From the NCBI GenBank assembly GCA_026984035.1, contig JALSSW010000167.1:1-37252 (forward strand): 37,252 bases of DNA, read 5' to 3'. The notes beneath the pieces were generated by a model. That model saw only the letters and a list, made by a program, of their open reading frames with translations. It ran no database searches and was not told the DNA's origin. This document shows positions 25,192 through 32,682 of this stretch, piece by piece; position 1 is the first letter of the stretch, and every line of letters begins with the position of its first letter. Both the position numbers and the translations under genes were made by a program. The stretch comes from Planctomycetota bacterium. Its GTDB lineage: Bacteria; Planctomycetota; UBA1135; GCA-002748355.

Positions 25192-27050
25192 TTTTGTTTC
25201 TCCTTTTTGGGGCCTCTTGATCCTGCAAATCGCGAATCGGCGGGGAAGAGTTTACGACCCAATCGCCTGAGTTCCACTGCAAGACGCATCAATGGGATCT
25301 TCTGGGCGAGAGGGGCCCGTTTTGCAAGGGCCAGGATCTGAGTGCGTTTCTTGTCGATGGCCACTGGGTCGGCAAGCCTTTCCAACAGGGAGAGTCCTTG
25401 ACTTAGCTTTCCATCCAAAAAACGGTATTCAGAGGCCAGGAGGAGGGCCATTGGGTGGCTTGGGTCCAGGCGGAGCAGGGTTTGACTGGCCTGTCGGCCC
25501 CCTGTTTGAAAAAGGGGGTCTCTCAGTCCCATCTTGGCTCGTTCAATCAGGGCGCGATAGGAGCCCGGGCGGCGGTGAAGAACCAGGTCAAGGAGGGCTG
25601 TGGCACGGGCGGGTTCGCGGGTTTTCAACATTTGGGCTTCGAGGAGAGCCCAATCCGTTGCGAAGGGGTCGATGCGGCGGGCCCGGTCGATGGCGGTATA
25701 GGCCTCTTGGCCCAAGCCTGCTTTTTGTGCCCGAACGAAGGCTGCCCCAAAGCTGTGCCCAAAGACGATGGACATCCCCATGAGGATGAGTGAGAGGGAC
25801 CCTATGGCCCTGAGACCCGCGTAAATCCTGGAATTTTGGCGGGGCCAAACATGGGTGTCCCCTTTTGTAAGGAGGCTGAGGGCGAGGAAGGGGAGGATGG
25901 CGGCGGGGGCGTTTTGGAGGGGGGAGCGGGAAAGGCTGAGGAGGACGAAGCCGGTGAGGGGGAGGAGGGCAAGGGTGGAAGGGGGGGAGTGACTGGAGGA
26001 AGGTTGCTGGCGGATGAGAGTTTTCCACAGGGCGAGGAGGAACCAGGTGAGTGGAATGAAGGCAAGGATCCCGAGTTCGGCGAGGAGCTGGGCCAGGTCG
26101 TTATGGGCACTGAGAGCTCGGGTTTGGAATTGGTGTCCGAAGGTGCTGAGTTGGATTTCTTTTTGGCTGCGATATTCGGGATAGAGGACAGGGAAATTTC
26201 CTGCGCCGATTCCAAGGGGAAGGTGGGCTTTGGTCATTCGAAGGGTGGAGGCGAGGATTTCTTTGCGGATACTTAGGGTGTCCTGCTTCTGGTGGAGCTT
26301 CGGCCCCGAGGCACGTTTGCTGAAGGAAAGAGGGAGGAGGAGCAGGAGGAAGGGGAGGCAGAGGCTGAGGGCAAGGGGGCGGAACTTAGGATGGAGAGAG
26401 GGAAAGAGAGATTTCCAAGCGATGAAGACTGTGAGGCCACAGACTGAGAGTGCGATGGCGGGGCCTCGGCTTCCGTTTCGGAGAAGAAAGAAAAGGGCCA
26501 CAGGGGCTGCGATGAGGGCGGAGCGGGGTCTCAGAGCGAGGAGGGTGAGAAAAGCAAGGGTCATCCATTCCGCTGAGGCGTTTCGGTTTGCAAGGGTCCC
26601 GAGGACTTCCTTTGCCCCCACATAGGGCCAGGAGAGTCCAAAGGATTGAGCAATGCCATAGAGACCCACCAAAAGCACTCCAAGGAGAATGTTTTTGTTT
26701 ACGAGGGAGGGGCATTGATTCCGAAGAAAGCACCCGATGGGGAGGAGGCAGAGCAGGCTGAAATACCAGAGAGAGGTTTCGATACTGAGCCATGGGTCTG
26801 TGGCCCATAGGCTGGAGACAAATGCTAGGACGACCCAAAGGGCCAGGGGGCCGGATAGGCTTCGGGGGAAGCGCAGGGCTTGGGCCTTGATTTGAAGCAG
26901 GGCGAGGGAAAGACCAATGCCCAACATCGCCAAGCCTCGGTGGGCTCGTTCGGCCTGGATCCAGGCGGGATGGAAGACGAGGAGGGGAAAGAGAAGGAGG
27001 AGGAAAGGAATCGAAGCTGTGACCAGAGGGAGTTCCCGATCTTGTTTCAT
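25188..27050 (-). CDS. O-antigen-ligase-like polytopic membrane protein with TPR tail
   Basis: A 620-residue inner-membrane protein. About 11-12 hydrophobic helices cover the first 430 residues, then a soluble TPR-like tail (about 445-600, e.g. AYTAIDRARRIDPFATDWALLEAQML and ALLDLVLHRRPGSYRALIER-type repeats). The Wzy_C/WaaL-type signature is GIGAGNFPVLYPEY (about 280-293) with SAHNDLAQLLAELGI (H316), after an NGSRGP loop. Likely roles are O-antigen ligation, glycan polymerisation or glycosyl transfer to proteins from an undecaprenyl carrier. Both ends overlap neighbours by 4 nt (ftsY upstream, aldehyde dehydrogenase downstream). Confidence 0.85.
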   Translation of the reverse strand: MKQDRELPLVTASIPFLLLLFPLLVFHPAWIQAERAHRGLAMLGIGLSLALLQIKAQALRFPRSLSGPLALWVVLAFVSSLWATDPWLSIETSLWYFSLLCLLPIGCFLRNQCPSLVNKNILLGVLLVGLYGIAQSFGLSWPYVGAKEVLGTLANRNASAEWMTLAFLTLLALRPRSALIAAPVALFFLLRNGSRGPAIALSVCGLTVFIAWKSLFPSLHPKFRPLALSLCLPFLLLLLPLSFSKRASGPKLHQKQDTLSIRKEILASTLRMTKAHLPLGIGAGNFPVLYPEYRSQKEIQLSTFGHQFQTRALSAHNDLAQLLAELGILAFIPLTWFLLALWKTLIRQQPSSSHSPPSTLALLPLTGFVLLSLSRSPLQNAPAAILPFLALSLLTKGDTHVWPRQNSRIYAGLRAIGSLSLILMGMSIVFGHSFGAAFVRAQKAGLGQEAYTAIDRARRIDPFATDWALLEAQMLKTREPARATALLDLVLHRRPGSYRALIERAKMGLRDPLFQTGGRQASQTLLRLDPSHPMALLLASEYRFLDGKLSQGLSLLERLADPVAIDKKRTQILALAKRAPLAQKIPLMRLAVELRRLGRKLFPADSRFAGSRGPKKEKQK

Positions 27051-27961
27051 GCCAGGCCTTCGAGAACCCCATCGACGAAGGAGGCAGGCTCAAAGACTTC
27101 CAGATCTTCAAGGCCTTCACCGAGCCCCACGAACTTGACGGGGATCTCAAGCTCCTTGCGGATGCCGAAGATGGCACCCCCTCGAGCGGTCCCATCCAAT
27201 TTGGCAAGGATGAGGCCGGTGATTGGAGCGACTTTTCCGAATTCCGCAGCTTGGCGTAAGGCGTTTTGGCCTGTAGTTGCATCAAGGACCAACAATGTTT
27301 CGTGGGGTGCCTCAGGGATGCGCTTTTGAATGACCCGGATGATTTTCTCAAGCTCCCGCATCAGGTTTTTTTGAGTGTGCAACCGCCCCGCAGTATCAAC
27401 GATGAGAAAATCCACCTTGCGGGCGAGGGCTGCATCAGCCGCGTCGAAGGCTACAGCCGCCGGGTCCGCTCCCGTGCCCTGTTTCACAATGTCCACCCCA
27501 ATGCGGTCCGCCCAAAGCGTGAGTTGTTCTACGGCGGCCGCCCGGAAGGTGTCTGCGGCACAAAGGAGGACCCTTTTGTTTTGGTCTTTGAGCCACTTTG
27601 CCAGTTTGGCAATCGAAGTGGTCTTCCCGCTCCCGTTGACCCCCGCCACAAGAAGGACCGTTGGACCTTCCTTGGCCCTCGTCAAACGTCCCGAACTCCC
27701 CTCCAAAGCATCGAGCAGGAGCTTACGCAGGAAAGGCAGAACCTCTTCGGTTTCTTTGATTTCCTTTTTTTTCCATGCTGTTTGGATCTTCTCAACGATT
27801 TCCGTACCGGTGATTCCGAGATCTGCGGTGTAGAGAACCTCCTCTAATTCTTCGAGCAGATCTTCGTCGAGTTTCCGGCCTCCTCCAAACAAGCGAGACA
27901 AGCCCGAACCGAGTTTCTCACGGGTTTTGCGCAGACCCTTCAGGATTTTTCCAAAGACCAT
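27047..27961 (-). CDS. ftsY: Signal recognition particle receptor FtsY
   Basis: A 304-residue NG-domain GTPase that docks SRP-ribosome complexes at the membrane. G1 is GVNGSGKT (107-114), with AADTFRAAAVEQL after it, DTAGR at 189-193 and AKLDG at 253-257. The acidic A domain of E. coli FtsY is missing; the protein starts with a short basic amphipathic segment (MVFGKILKGLRKTREKL) that may bind lipid, as in many bacteria. GAGG lies 9 nt before the ATG. It begins 11 nt after nusB and overlaps the next gene by 4 nt. Confidence 0.96.
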   Translation of the reverse strand: MVFGKILKGLRKTREKLGSGLSRLFGGGRKLDEDLLEELEEVLYTADLGITGTEIVEKIQTAWKKKEIKETEEVLPFLRKLLLDALEGSSGRLTRAKEGPTVLLVAGVNGSGKTTSIAKLAKWLKDQNKRVLLCAADTFRAAAVEQLTLWADRIGVDIVKQGTGADPAAVAFDAADAALARKVDFLIVDTAGRLHTQKNLMRELEKIIRVIQKRIPEAPHETLLVLDATTGQNALRQAAEFGKVAPITGLILAKLDGTARGGAIFGIRKELEIPVKFVGLGEGLEDLEVFEPASFVDGVLEGLA

Positions 27962-27972
27962 GATGGATAACC

Positions 27973-28554
27973 TCAGCCTGTTGAGCCTTTTTCAGGAGGA
28001 AGGGGGGTAGGGGGTAGGGGTTTTTGGGGGGGGGAGGGTGTGGGTTCTATTGGAGGGAGCCCCTTTTCCTCGCTGGGATGAGGCCGTGTTGTGGGATGAG
28101 GATTTTGAACCGGGTCATTCTTTGGAAGCTTTGTGGTATCCGATAAGCCAGAAAGAAACTCGTTTTTCACTCGATCCAAAATCCCGTTAATAAAAGATCC
28201 CGAGTTGGCCGTGGAAAAGCGTTTTCCCAGTTCAATGGCCTCATTGATGGAGACTTTGGGAGGGATGTCTTCGCAGTAGAGGATTTCGAAAAGTGCCATG
28301 CGAAGGATGTTGCGGTCAATGGTGGCCATTCGCTTCAGGTCCCAGTTTCGGGCGACCTTCGTCAAAATTTCATCAATCTCAGGCCTAAGATCCTTCGTTC
28401 CTGTAATTAAACGAAGGGCGAATTCTTGGCATTGGCGGTCCTTGGTAGAGAAACCCAAAAAATCCACTAGGTCCTCCACAACGGATTCTCCTCGCAGGTC
28501 GAGCTGATAGAGAAACTGGAGGGCCAACTCCCTAGCTTTAGTACGTCTTCTCAT
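27973..28554 (-). CDS. nusB: Transcription antitermination factor NusB with proline-rich tail
   Basis: A 193-residue protein. Residues 1-138 are a standard NusB (ARELALQFLYQLDLRG, ATIDRNILRMALFEILYCED, SINEAIELGKRFSTANSGSF then INGILDRV), which binds boxA RNA with S10 for rRNA antitermination. About 55 extra C-terminal residues are low complexity and Pro/Lys-rich (e.g. PSPPQKPLPPTPLPPEKG), not part of the family. The tail is encoded by a strongly C-rich tract whose complement could form a G-quadruplex. It follows ribH by 223 nt, a common neighbour order. Confidence 0.94.
   Translation of the reverse strand: MRRRTKARELALQFLYQLDLRGESVVEDLVDFLGFSTKDRQCQEFALRLITGTKDLRPEIDEILTKVARNWDLKRMATIDRNILRMALFEILYCEDIPPKVSINEAIELGKRFSTANSGSFINGILDRVKNEFLSGLSDTTKLPKNDPVQNPHPTTRPHPSEEKGLPPIEPTPSPPQKPLPPTPLPPEKGSTG
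28002..28038 (+). other. G-quadruplex-forming G-tract (plus strand)
   Basis: G6-TA-G5-TA-G4-TTTTT-G9-A-G3 on the plus strand, a textbook four-or-more G-run motif with very short loops. It is opposite the end of the minus-strand nusB coding region (the template strand for nusB), just upstream of ftsY. Confidence 0.6.
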
Positions 28555-28666
28555 TCGGTTTCCGGGCTGCCAGAGAACAATCGGGGGCGTTTCTGGACAC
28601 TACTTGAAACTGCCAAGCCAAAGATCCTCTCTCAAGAGTTTTTGTTGAGGATCCGGGGCAAAAAGG

Positions 28667-28695
28667 AGTTTTCCCCGCTCTGTCTCCTCTGTCAA
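28667..28695 (-). promoter_or_regulatory. Possible promoter for nusB-ftsY unit
   Basis: On the minus strand: consensus TTGACA, 17 nt, AAAACT, located 113-141 nt before the nusB ATG. The -35 is perfect and the -10 poor (3 of 6). Confidence 0.33.
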
Positions 28696-28777
28696 GAGAG
28701 AGCTTTTCCCCATGCCTGCTTCTTCCGGATGCCTATCCCCGGTTCTTCCCTGGTGTTGAGGTCATAAAAACAGCGGC

Positions 28778-29254
28778 CTAAGGAAGATGTTGCAAAAGGT
28801 CCGCTGTTTCTAAGACAGCTTCCGCCGCTTGAGCGCCCTTGTTTCCAGCCTTGGACCCGGCGCGCTCCAGGGCTTGATCCAAAGTATCGCAGGTGAGGAC
28901 ACCGAAGCCCACCGGGATGCCATTTTTCTCTGCGACCTGCGCCAAGCCTCTTGTGCATTGGGTCGCAATGTATTCAAAATGGGGGGTTGCCCCTCGAATC
29001 AAACAGCCCAGACCCAGGAGGCCATGATACCCTCCCTTCTGGGCAATTTTTTGGGCAAGAAGAGGGATCTCAAAGGCACCGGGAACCCGGTAGACATGGA
29101 GATCTTCTTCTGCGCAGCCATGTCGGCGCAAAGTATCCAATGCACCCTCAAGAAGCCGCTCTGAGACCAAATCATTGAATCTTCCAACGACCAGCGCGAA
29201 TCTCTTCCCGCTTCCATCCAACATTCCTTCAAAGGTTTTCATGTCTGCAAGCAT
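28778..29254 (-). CDS. ribH: 6,7-dimethyl-8-ribityllumazine synthase
   Basis: A 158-residue RibH, the penultimate riboflavin enzyme; it condenses the ribityl-pyrimidinedione with the C4 phosphate sugar and usually forms pentamers or icosahedra. Substrate-site segments: RFND (25-28), VPGAFEIP (57-64) and GCLIRGATPHFEYIA with the general acid H92. I chose the ATG preceded by AAGGGG; an in-frame upstream extension of 21 codons lacks similarity. There is no FMN riboswitch consensus upstream. It heads the ribH-nusB-ftsY stretch. Confidence 0.95.
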   Translation of the reverse strand: MLADMKTFEGMLDGSGKRFALVVGRFNDLVSERLLEGALDTLRRHGCAEEDLHVYRVPGAFEIPLLAQKIAQKGGYHGLLGLGCLIRGATPHFEYIATQCTRGLAQVAEKNGIPVGFGVLTCDTLDQALERAGSKAGNKGAQAAEAVLETADLLQHLP

Positions 29255-29322
29255 AAGCCCCTTCGTTTCCCAAATCTTCCTGCTTCTTGTGTCTTTTCCA
29301 TGCTGGAGGGAGTCCATGAGAG

Positions 29323-29370
29323 GGACTCCGTTACACCAAACTCCCCTGGGAGGTGCCTTAGGATGAGTCC
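29323..29370 (-). promoter_or_regulatory. Possible structured leader upstream of ribH
   Basis: GGACTC pairs with GAGTCC across 36 nt, enclosing an inner hairpin with CACC/GGTG and TCC/GGA pairs. It lies about 70-116 nt before the ribH ATG on the same transcript side. It does not match the FMN riboswitch core. It may be a folded 5' leader, or simply chance pairing. Confidence 0.25.
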
Positions 29371-29474
29371 TTCGGGAGAAGAAGCCGGCAGAAGGGTTTG
29401 AGAATCATCCAGGATTTGCCTCTGTTTCGACTAGGCTTTCTCAAGTTGGAAAGGAGGAGAAGAGCTTGGGGGAG

Positions 29475-30014
29475 TCATTCGTCGTTTGAAAAGAGGTAGT
29501 CATTTCCATCGGCTTGGGAATGGCAACTGATGCAACCCTTGGAAGAGCCTTTGGCGATTCGTCCGGCAAGGGGGATGCCCTTTGGGCTGTTGATGATCGC
29601 ACCTTTGGGGTCGTATTCTGCCCAGAACCAATCCTGGTTCTCCTTGTCATACCCCTTTTCTCGTTTGACCATGATGGTCACCGCTTTGAGCCATGGATTC
29701 GGGTCTTCAATGATCCGTTTCTTGTTGATCCCGCGCCCCCTGAAGTTGTCCTTGACGATGATGGGAAAGAGAGTGCCATCCACCCGCAGCCAGGATGTAT
29801 AGATTTTGACCCATTTTCCATGGGGAGTTTGCCCTTTGAGGAGTTCTGAATGAAGTTCCCATTTCCTGTAGTTTTTCATCTGACTCCAAACCTTTTTTGC
29901 AAAAGCAAGGTCTTTGGGACCCCCATAAGGTTTCTTGTCGGAGAGCGAAGGCTGGGGAAGGGCGAAGAGCAAGGCTGCGACTCCTATGAGCCCTGCGAAA
30001 GAAAATCGATTCAT
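29475..30014 (-). CDS. P460-like monohaem c-type cytochrome (copy 1)
   Basis: A 179-residue exported protein: N-terminal signal-type helix (about 3-25, cleavage probably after LPQPSLS), then a compact domain. One haem site, C161-IS-C164-H165, lies close to the C-terminus, followed by NDYLFSND. The layout (beta-rich domain, late CxxCH, aromatic tail) matches the cytochrome P460/c'-beta family, in which members oxidise hydroxylamine or bind NO. Lys in IIVKDNF is shared with copy 2; whether it cross-links haem, as in true P460, cannot be told. ATG has GGAG 9 nt upstream. It follows the cytochrome b gene by 32 nt. Confidence 0.8.
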   Translation of the reverse strand: MNRFSFAGLIGVAALLFALPQPSLSDKKPYGGPKDLAFAKKVWSQMKNYRKWELHSELLKGQTPHGKWVKIYTSWLRVDGTLFPIIVKDNFRGRGINKKRIIEDPNPWLKAVTIMVKREKGYDKENQDWFWAEYDPKGAIINSPKGIPLAGRIAKGSSKGCISCHSQADGNDYLFSNDE

Positions 30015-30046
30015 CTGTGCATCTCCAGGGTTTTGGTTTTTTGGGG

Positions 30047-31378
30047 CTATTTTAATGTTTTGAGGTAGCGGACAATTGCGTCCAGCTCCTCTTCGGAACC
30101 GTCGAAGTTGGGCATTTCGGTGTCCGCCTTGAAGGACTGGGGTTTGCGAATCCAAGGTTTAAAATAATCACTCCGAATCCGGCGAGCGACCCTTGCCAGG
30201 TTGGGTCCTTTGTCCCCCCCTTTCTCAGTGCCAATGCTGTGGCATTTTGTGCACCTTTTGGTGTGAAACAGTTTTTTCCCCGCTGTAACGGGGTCTCCAA
30301 TGATGGCATTTTTTTGGGGCTTCTCGCGGGACTCTTCAATCAGCCCCGTTGTGGTGAGGCCTGTGACTCCAAGGATCGTGAGAATTCCAAGAGTCACCCG
30401 AAGTTTCCCCGGGAGGAGCTTGCTTCCTTTTCTGTCGAGGAAGGGGAGGAGGGCGAGGGCAGCTCCCGCCGCAGTGGGAAGGATGAATGTTCCAAGAAGT
30501 TGCCAGCCGGAGGGGAGCATCCTGAGAATTTCATAGTGGGCGAAGAAATACCATTCCGGGCGAGGAACAAAACCGCTTGCCCCTGGGTCGGCAGGCCCGC
30601 TATCAATAGGAGGGAATATCCAGGCAACAAGAAACAGGAGGAGAACTCCCAGAGTTGTGACAAGCAAATCCTTCAGGAGCTGCTTGGGAAAAAAAGGATG
30701 GTAGGGTTCGGGGCTGCCTTGGAGCGGACCGGCTGACCCGACTTTTTGTAATAGGGACAGGTGGAGTGCGGTTAACCCGAAGAAGAGCAGGGGAAGAACC
30801 GCGACATGAAGGATCATGAAACGGCTGATGGTGGTCGCTCCAATATCTCCATAGCCCCCAGTTAAAAATTCATGAATATAGGGTCCTAGAACCGGGGGGG
30901 CTGAGGCAATGCGGATTCCTACTTCCGTTGCCCAATACCCATGTTGATCGAAGGGAAGCAATTGGCCTGTAAAGGCAAAGAGAGTGAGCAACAAAAAGAG
31001 TCCAAGGCCTGACAACCACAGCAACTCTCTTGGGGCCCGATACGCGGCAAGAAAAAAGGAGCGCATCAGGTGGAAGAAGGCCGTGATGAGGATGAAGGCC
31101 GCTCCATGATGGTGGAGGGAATGTACGAAGGATCCGAAACGAAGCTGCGTGTCAATGTAACGAATACTCTCGTGGGCTTGATCCGGCGAGGGGCTGTAGT
31201 AGAGCCCCATGAGGATCCCCGTAAGGGTCTGAAGGATGATGTAGAACAAAAGAAGGGCGCCCAGTGTATGAAGCCAGCTCACATTTCTTGGAAGTCGCTT
31301 CTCAAGAAAGGCTTGGACCTTGTCTGGGGCATCAGAGCGCGTTTTGGTCCAGGTAAGGACTGCCTTCCACAGTTTCAT
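30047..31378 (-). CDS. Cytochrome b (b6/subunit IV-like) fused to cytochrome c
   Basis: A 443-residue inner-membrane quinol oxidase subunit. Haem b ligands: H89/H103 (13 between) and H191/H206 (14 between, the b6f-type spacing). The Qo motif is PEWY at 274-277. After the last helix (about 325-345) comes a periplasmic c domain with C376-TK-C379-H380 and candidate Met ligand M422 (TEMPNF). The b6f haem c_i Cys position (N-terminal helix, near residue 38) has no Cys, so c_i is probably absent. Its ATGA start overlaps the Rieske stop by 4 nt. Together they should form a quinol:cytochrome c-type complex with the c domain replacing cytochrome c1/f. Confidence 0.93.
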   Translation of the reverse strand: MKLWKAVLTWTKTRSDAPDKVQAFLEKRLPRNVSWLHTLGALLLFYIILQTLTGILMGLYYSPSPDQAHESIRYIDTQLRFGSFVHSLHHHGAAFILITAFFHLMRSFFLAAYRAPRELLWLSGLGLFLLLTLFAFTGQLLPFDQHGYWATEVGIRIASAPPVLGPYIHEFLTGGYGDIGATTISRFMILHVAVLPLLFFGLTALHLSLLQKVGSAGPLQGSPEPYHPFFPKQLLKDLLVTTLGVLLLFLVAWIFPPIDSGPADPGASGFVPRPEWYFFAHYEILRMLPSGWQLLGTFILPTAAGAALALLPFLDRKGSKLLPGKLRVTLGILTILGVTGLTTTGLIEESREKPQKNAIIGDPVTAGKKLFHTKRCTKCHSIGTEKGGDKGPNLARVARRIRSDYFKPWIRKPQSFKADTEMPNFDGSEEELDAIVRYLKTLK

Positions 31379-31932
31379 GCTGTTTTCCCCCCATCTTCGG
31401 GGAGGTGGATATAAAAATCTTCGCCCTTAATCTTGGTTTTGAGGCGGGTCAGGGGCCGGGGAGGAGGGCCGTCGATGACCTCACCCTTGGAATTGTATTT
31501 TCCCCCGTGACAGGGACATTCGAACTTGTTGTTCTTGGGTTTCCAAGCAACCGTGCAGCCGAGATGGGTACAGGTACCCAAGAAGGCAATCGGATCCTTG
31601 GGATACCTGTCCATGACGTAAACCGTTATGGGGACCGATGCGTCCATCCATGCGTGTTTGTGTTCCAGGGTCAGAACAATGCGGCCAAAAGTGTCCGAGT
31701 TGAGATCCTCAGCTTTGCCCACTTTGATCCACCCCTTTTTTCTTTTACGACCGAATGCGTTGGCGACAAAGCCTGCGACCAAGCTCAGGATTGTTCCTCC
31801 CAGGATTGCTGTGAGGGCAAGGATGGTGGTGATCGCTTTCCTCCGATCGATGGATGCTTGTTTGTTGCCTGCTTCGCTTTCGGATGCTGCGGATTCCGAG
31901 AGGGGATCAGGGCGCTTTGGCTCCTGAATCAT
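31375..31932 (-). CDS. Rieske [2Fe-2S] protein of bc-type complex
   Basis: A 185-residue Rieske protein. One membrane anchor (about 33-58) follows an RRK motif that might be a Tat-type signal. Cluster ligands are C121, H123 (CTHLGC) and C139, H142 (CPCHGG), with C126 and C141 for the disulfide. DGPPPRPL is the Pro loop. It receives the first quinol electron at Qo and hands it to the c domain. It follows copy 2 of the P460-like gene by 26 nt and overlaps the cytochrome b start. Confidence 0.95.
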   Translation of the reverse strand: MIQEPKRPDPLSESAASESEAGNKQASIDRRKAITTILALTAILGGTILSLVAGFVANAFGRKRKKGWIKVGKAEDLNSDTFGRIVLTLEHKHAWMDASVPITVYVMDRYPKDPIAFLGTCTHLGCTVAWKPKNNKFECPCHGGKYNSKGEVIDGPPPRPLTRLKTKIKGEDFYIHLPEDGGKTA

Positions 31933-31958
31933 GATGGCCTGTTTTCCTTTCGTTTTTT

Positions 31959-32498
31959 TTAGTCGTCATTCACGAAAAGGAAATCGCCTCCGCCTGCGTT
32001 GGCATGGCAGGCAATGCAGCCTTTTTTCATGCCTTTTGCGACTTTACCTGCAAGGGGCATTCCCATGGGATTTTTCATGACTTGGCCCCTTGGATTGAAC
32101 TTGACCCAAAACCAGTCCCCATCTGCGGGGTCATAGCCTGGGATCTTTTCCATTGCAGTGACGGGTCCAAGCTGGTCCTCGCTTTTCCCCATGTAGTTTT
32201 CCTTCACGATAATGGCCCCGGGAGCGAGAGGGTCTTGGGCCGCGATGGTGTTCACGTAATATTTAAGGTATTTGCCATGAGGGCTCCGTCCTTTTTGGAA
32301 ACCGGACATTCCAGGGTAGCTTTGCCAAGTTCGGTACCCGCTGATCCGGCTCCAAAGGTCATTGGCCTGCGAAACGTCCTTTGGGGAACCGAAGGGAGGC
32401 TTCATCATTCCCCCTTTCATTCCGGACATGCACGAGGTGACGGAAATGCTGAGCACCGTAAGAAGTGCGAGAGAGGCTGCAATCTTGGATTTGCGCAT
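31959..32498 (-). CDS. P460-like monohaem c-type cytochrome, lipoprotein (copy 2)
   Basis: A 179-residue paralogue of copy 1 with the identical length and haem position (C161-IA-C164-H165, then GGDFLFVND). Shared blocks: GSPKD/GGPKD, SPHGK/TPHGK, IIVKEN/IIVKDN, DWFWVKFNP/DWFWAEYDP and GMPLAGKVAKGMKKGC. Unlike copy 1, the signal ends in a lipobox (SVTSC, C23), so it should be lipid-anchored. A Met/Gly-rich stretch (MSGMKGGMM) follows the anchor. GGAG lies 9 nt before the ATG. It is first in the respiratory cluster, with Rieske next. Confidence 0.82.
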   Translation of the reverse strand: MRKSKIAASLALLTVLSISVTSCMSGMKGGMMKPPFGSPKDVSQANDLWSRISGYRTWQSYPGMSGFQKGRSPHGKYLKYYVNTIAAQDPLAPGAIIVKENYMGKSEDQLGPVTAMEKIPGYDPADGDWFWVKFNPRGQVMKNPMGMPLAGKVAKGMKKGCIACHANAGGGDFLFVNDD

Positions 32499-32554
32499 TC
32501 GTATAACTCCAGACTTTGTTCAGAGATCCACTCGAAAGAGGTGAATTGAGGTAG

Positions 32555-32585
32555 CCGGAGTGAAAGCCACGGGTGGTTTTTCCGG
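32555..32585 (-). promoter_or_regulatory. Nested inverted repeat upstream of P460-like gene
   Basis: CCGGA/TCCGG enclosing CCAC/GTGG, 57-87 nt before the ATG of the first respiratory-cluster gene. It is a candidate operator or leader hairpin; no -10 box was convincing nearby. Confidence 0.22.
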
Positions 32586-32682
32586 TGACAGCAAGGGGTT
32601 TACGGGAGATTCGGATCTTCGTTCCCAGGAACTTGGCAAAAGGCCGAAGATGTTTTTTGGTCGGAACCTTTGGAAAGGATTT

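Noticed and set aside
26386..27351. Minus-strand 321-codon Pro/Ser/Arg-rich frame
   Set aside because: Overlaps ftsY and the ligase-like gene in another phase on the same strand; both of those have clear motifs.
29255..29474. FMN riboswitch before ribH
   Set aside because: Looked for the conserved RFN core segments; none found.
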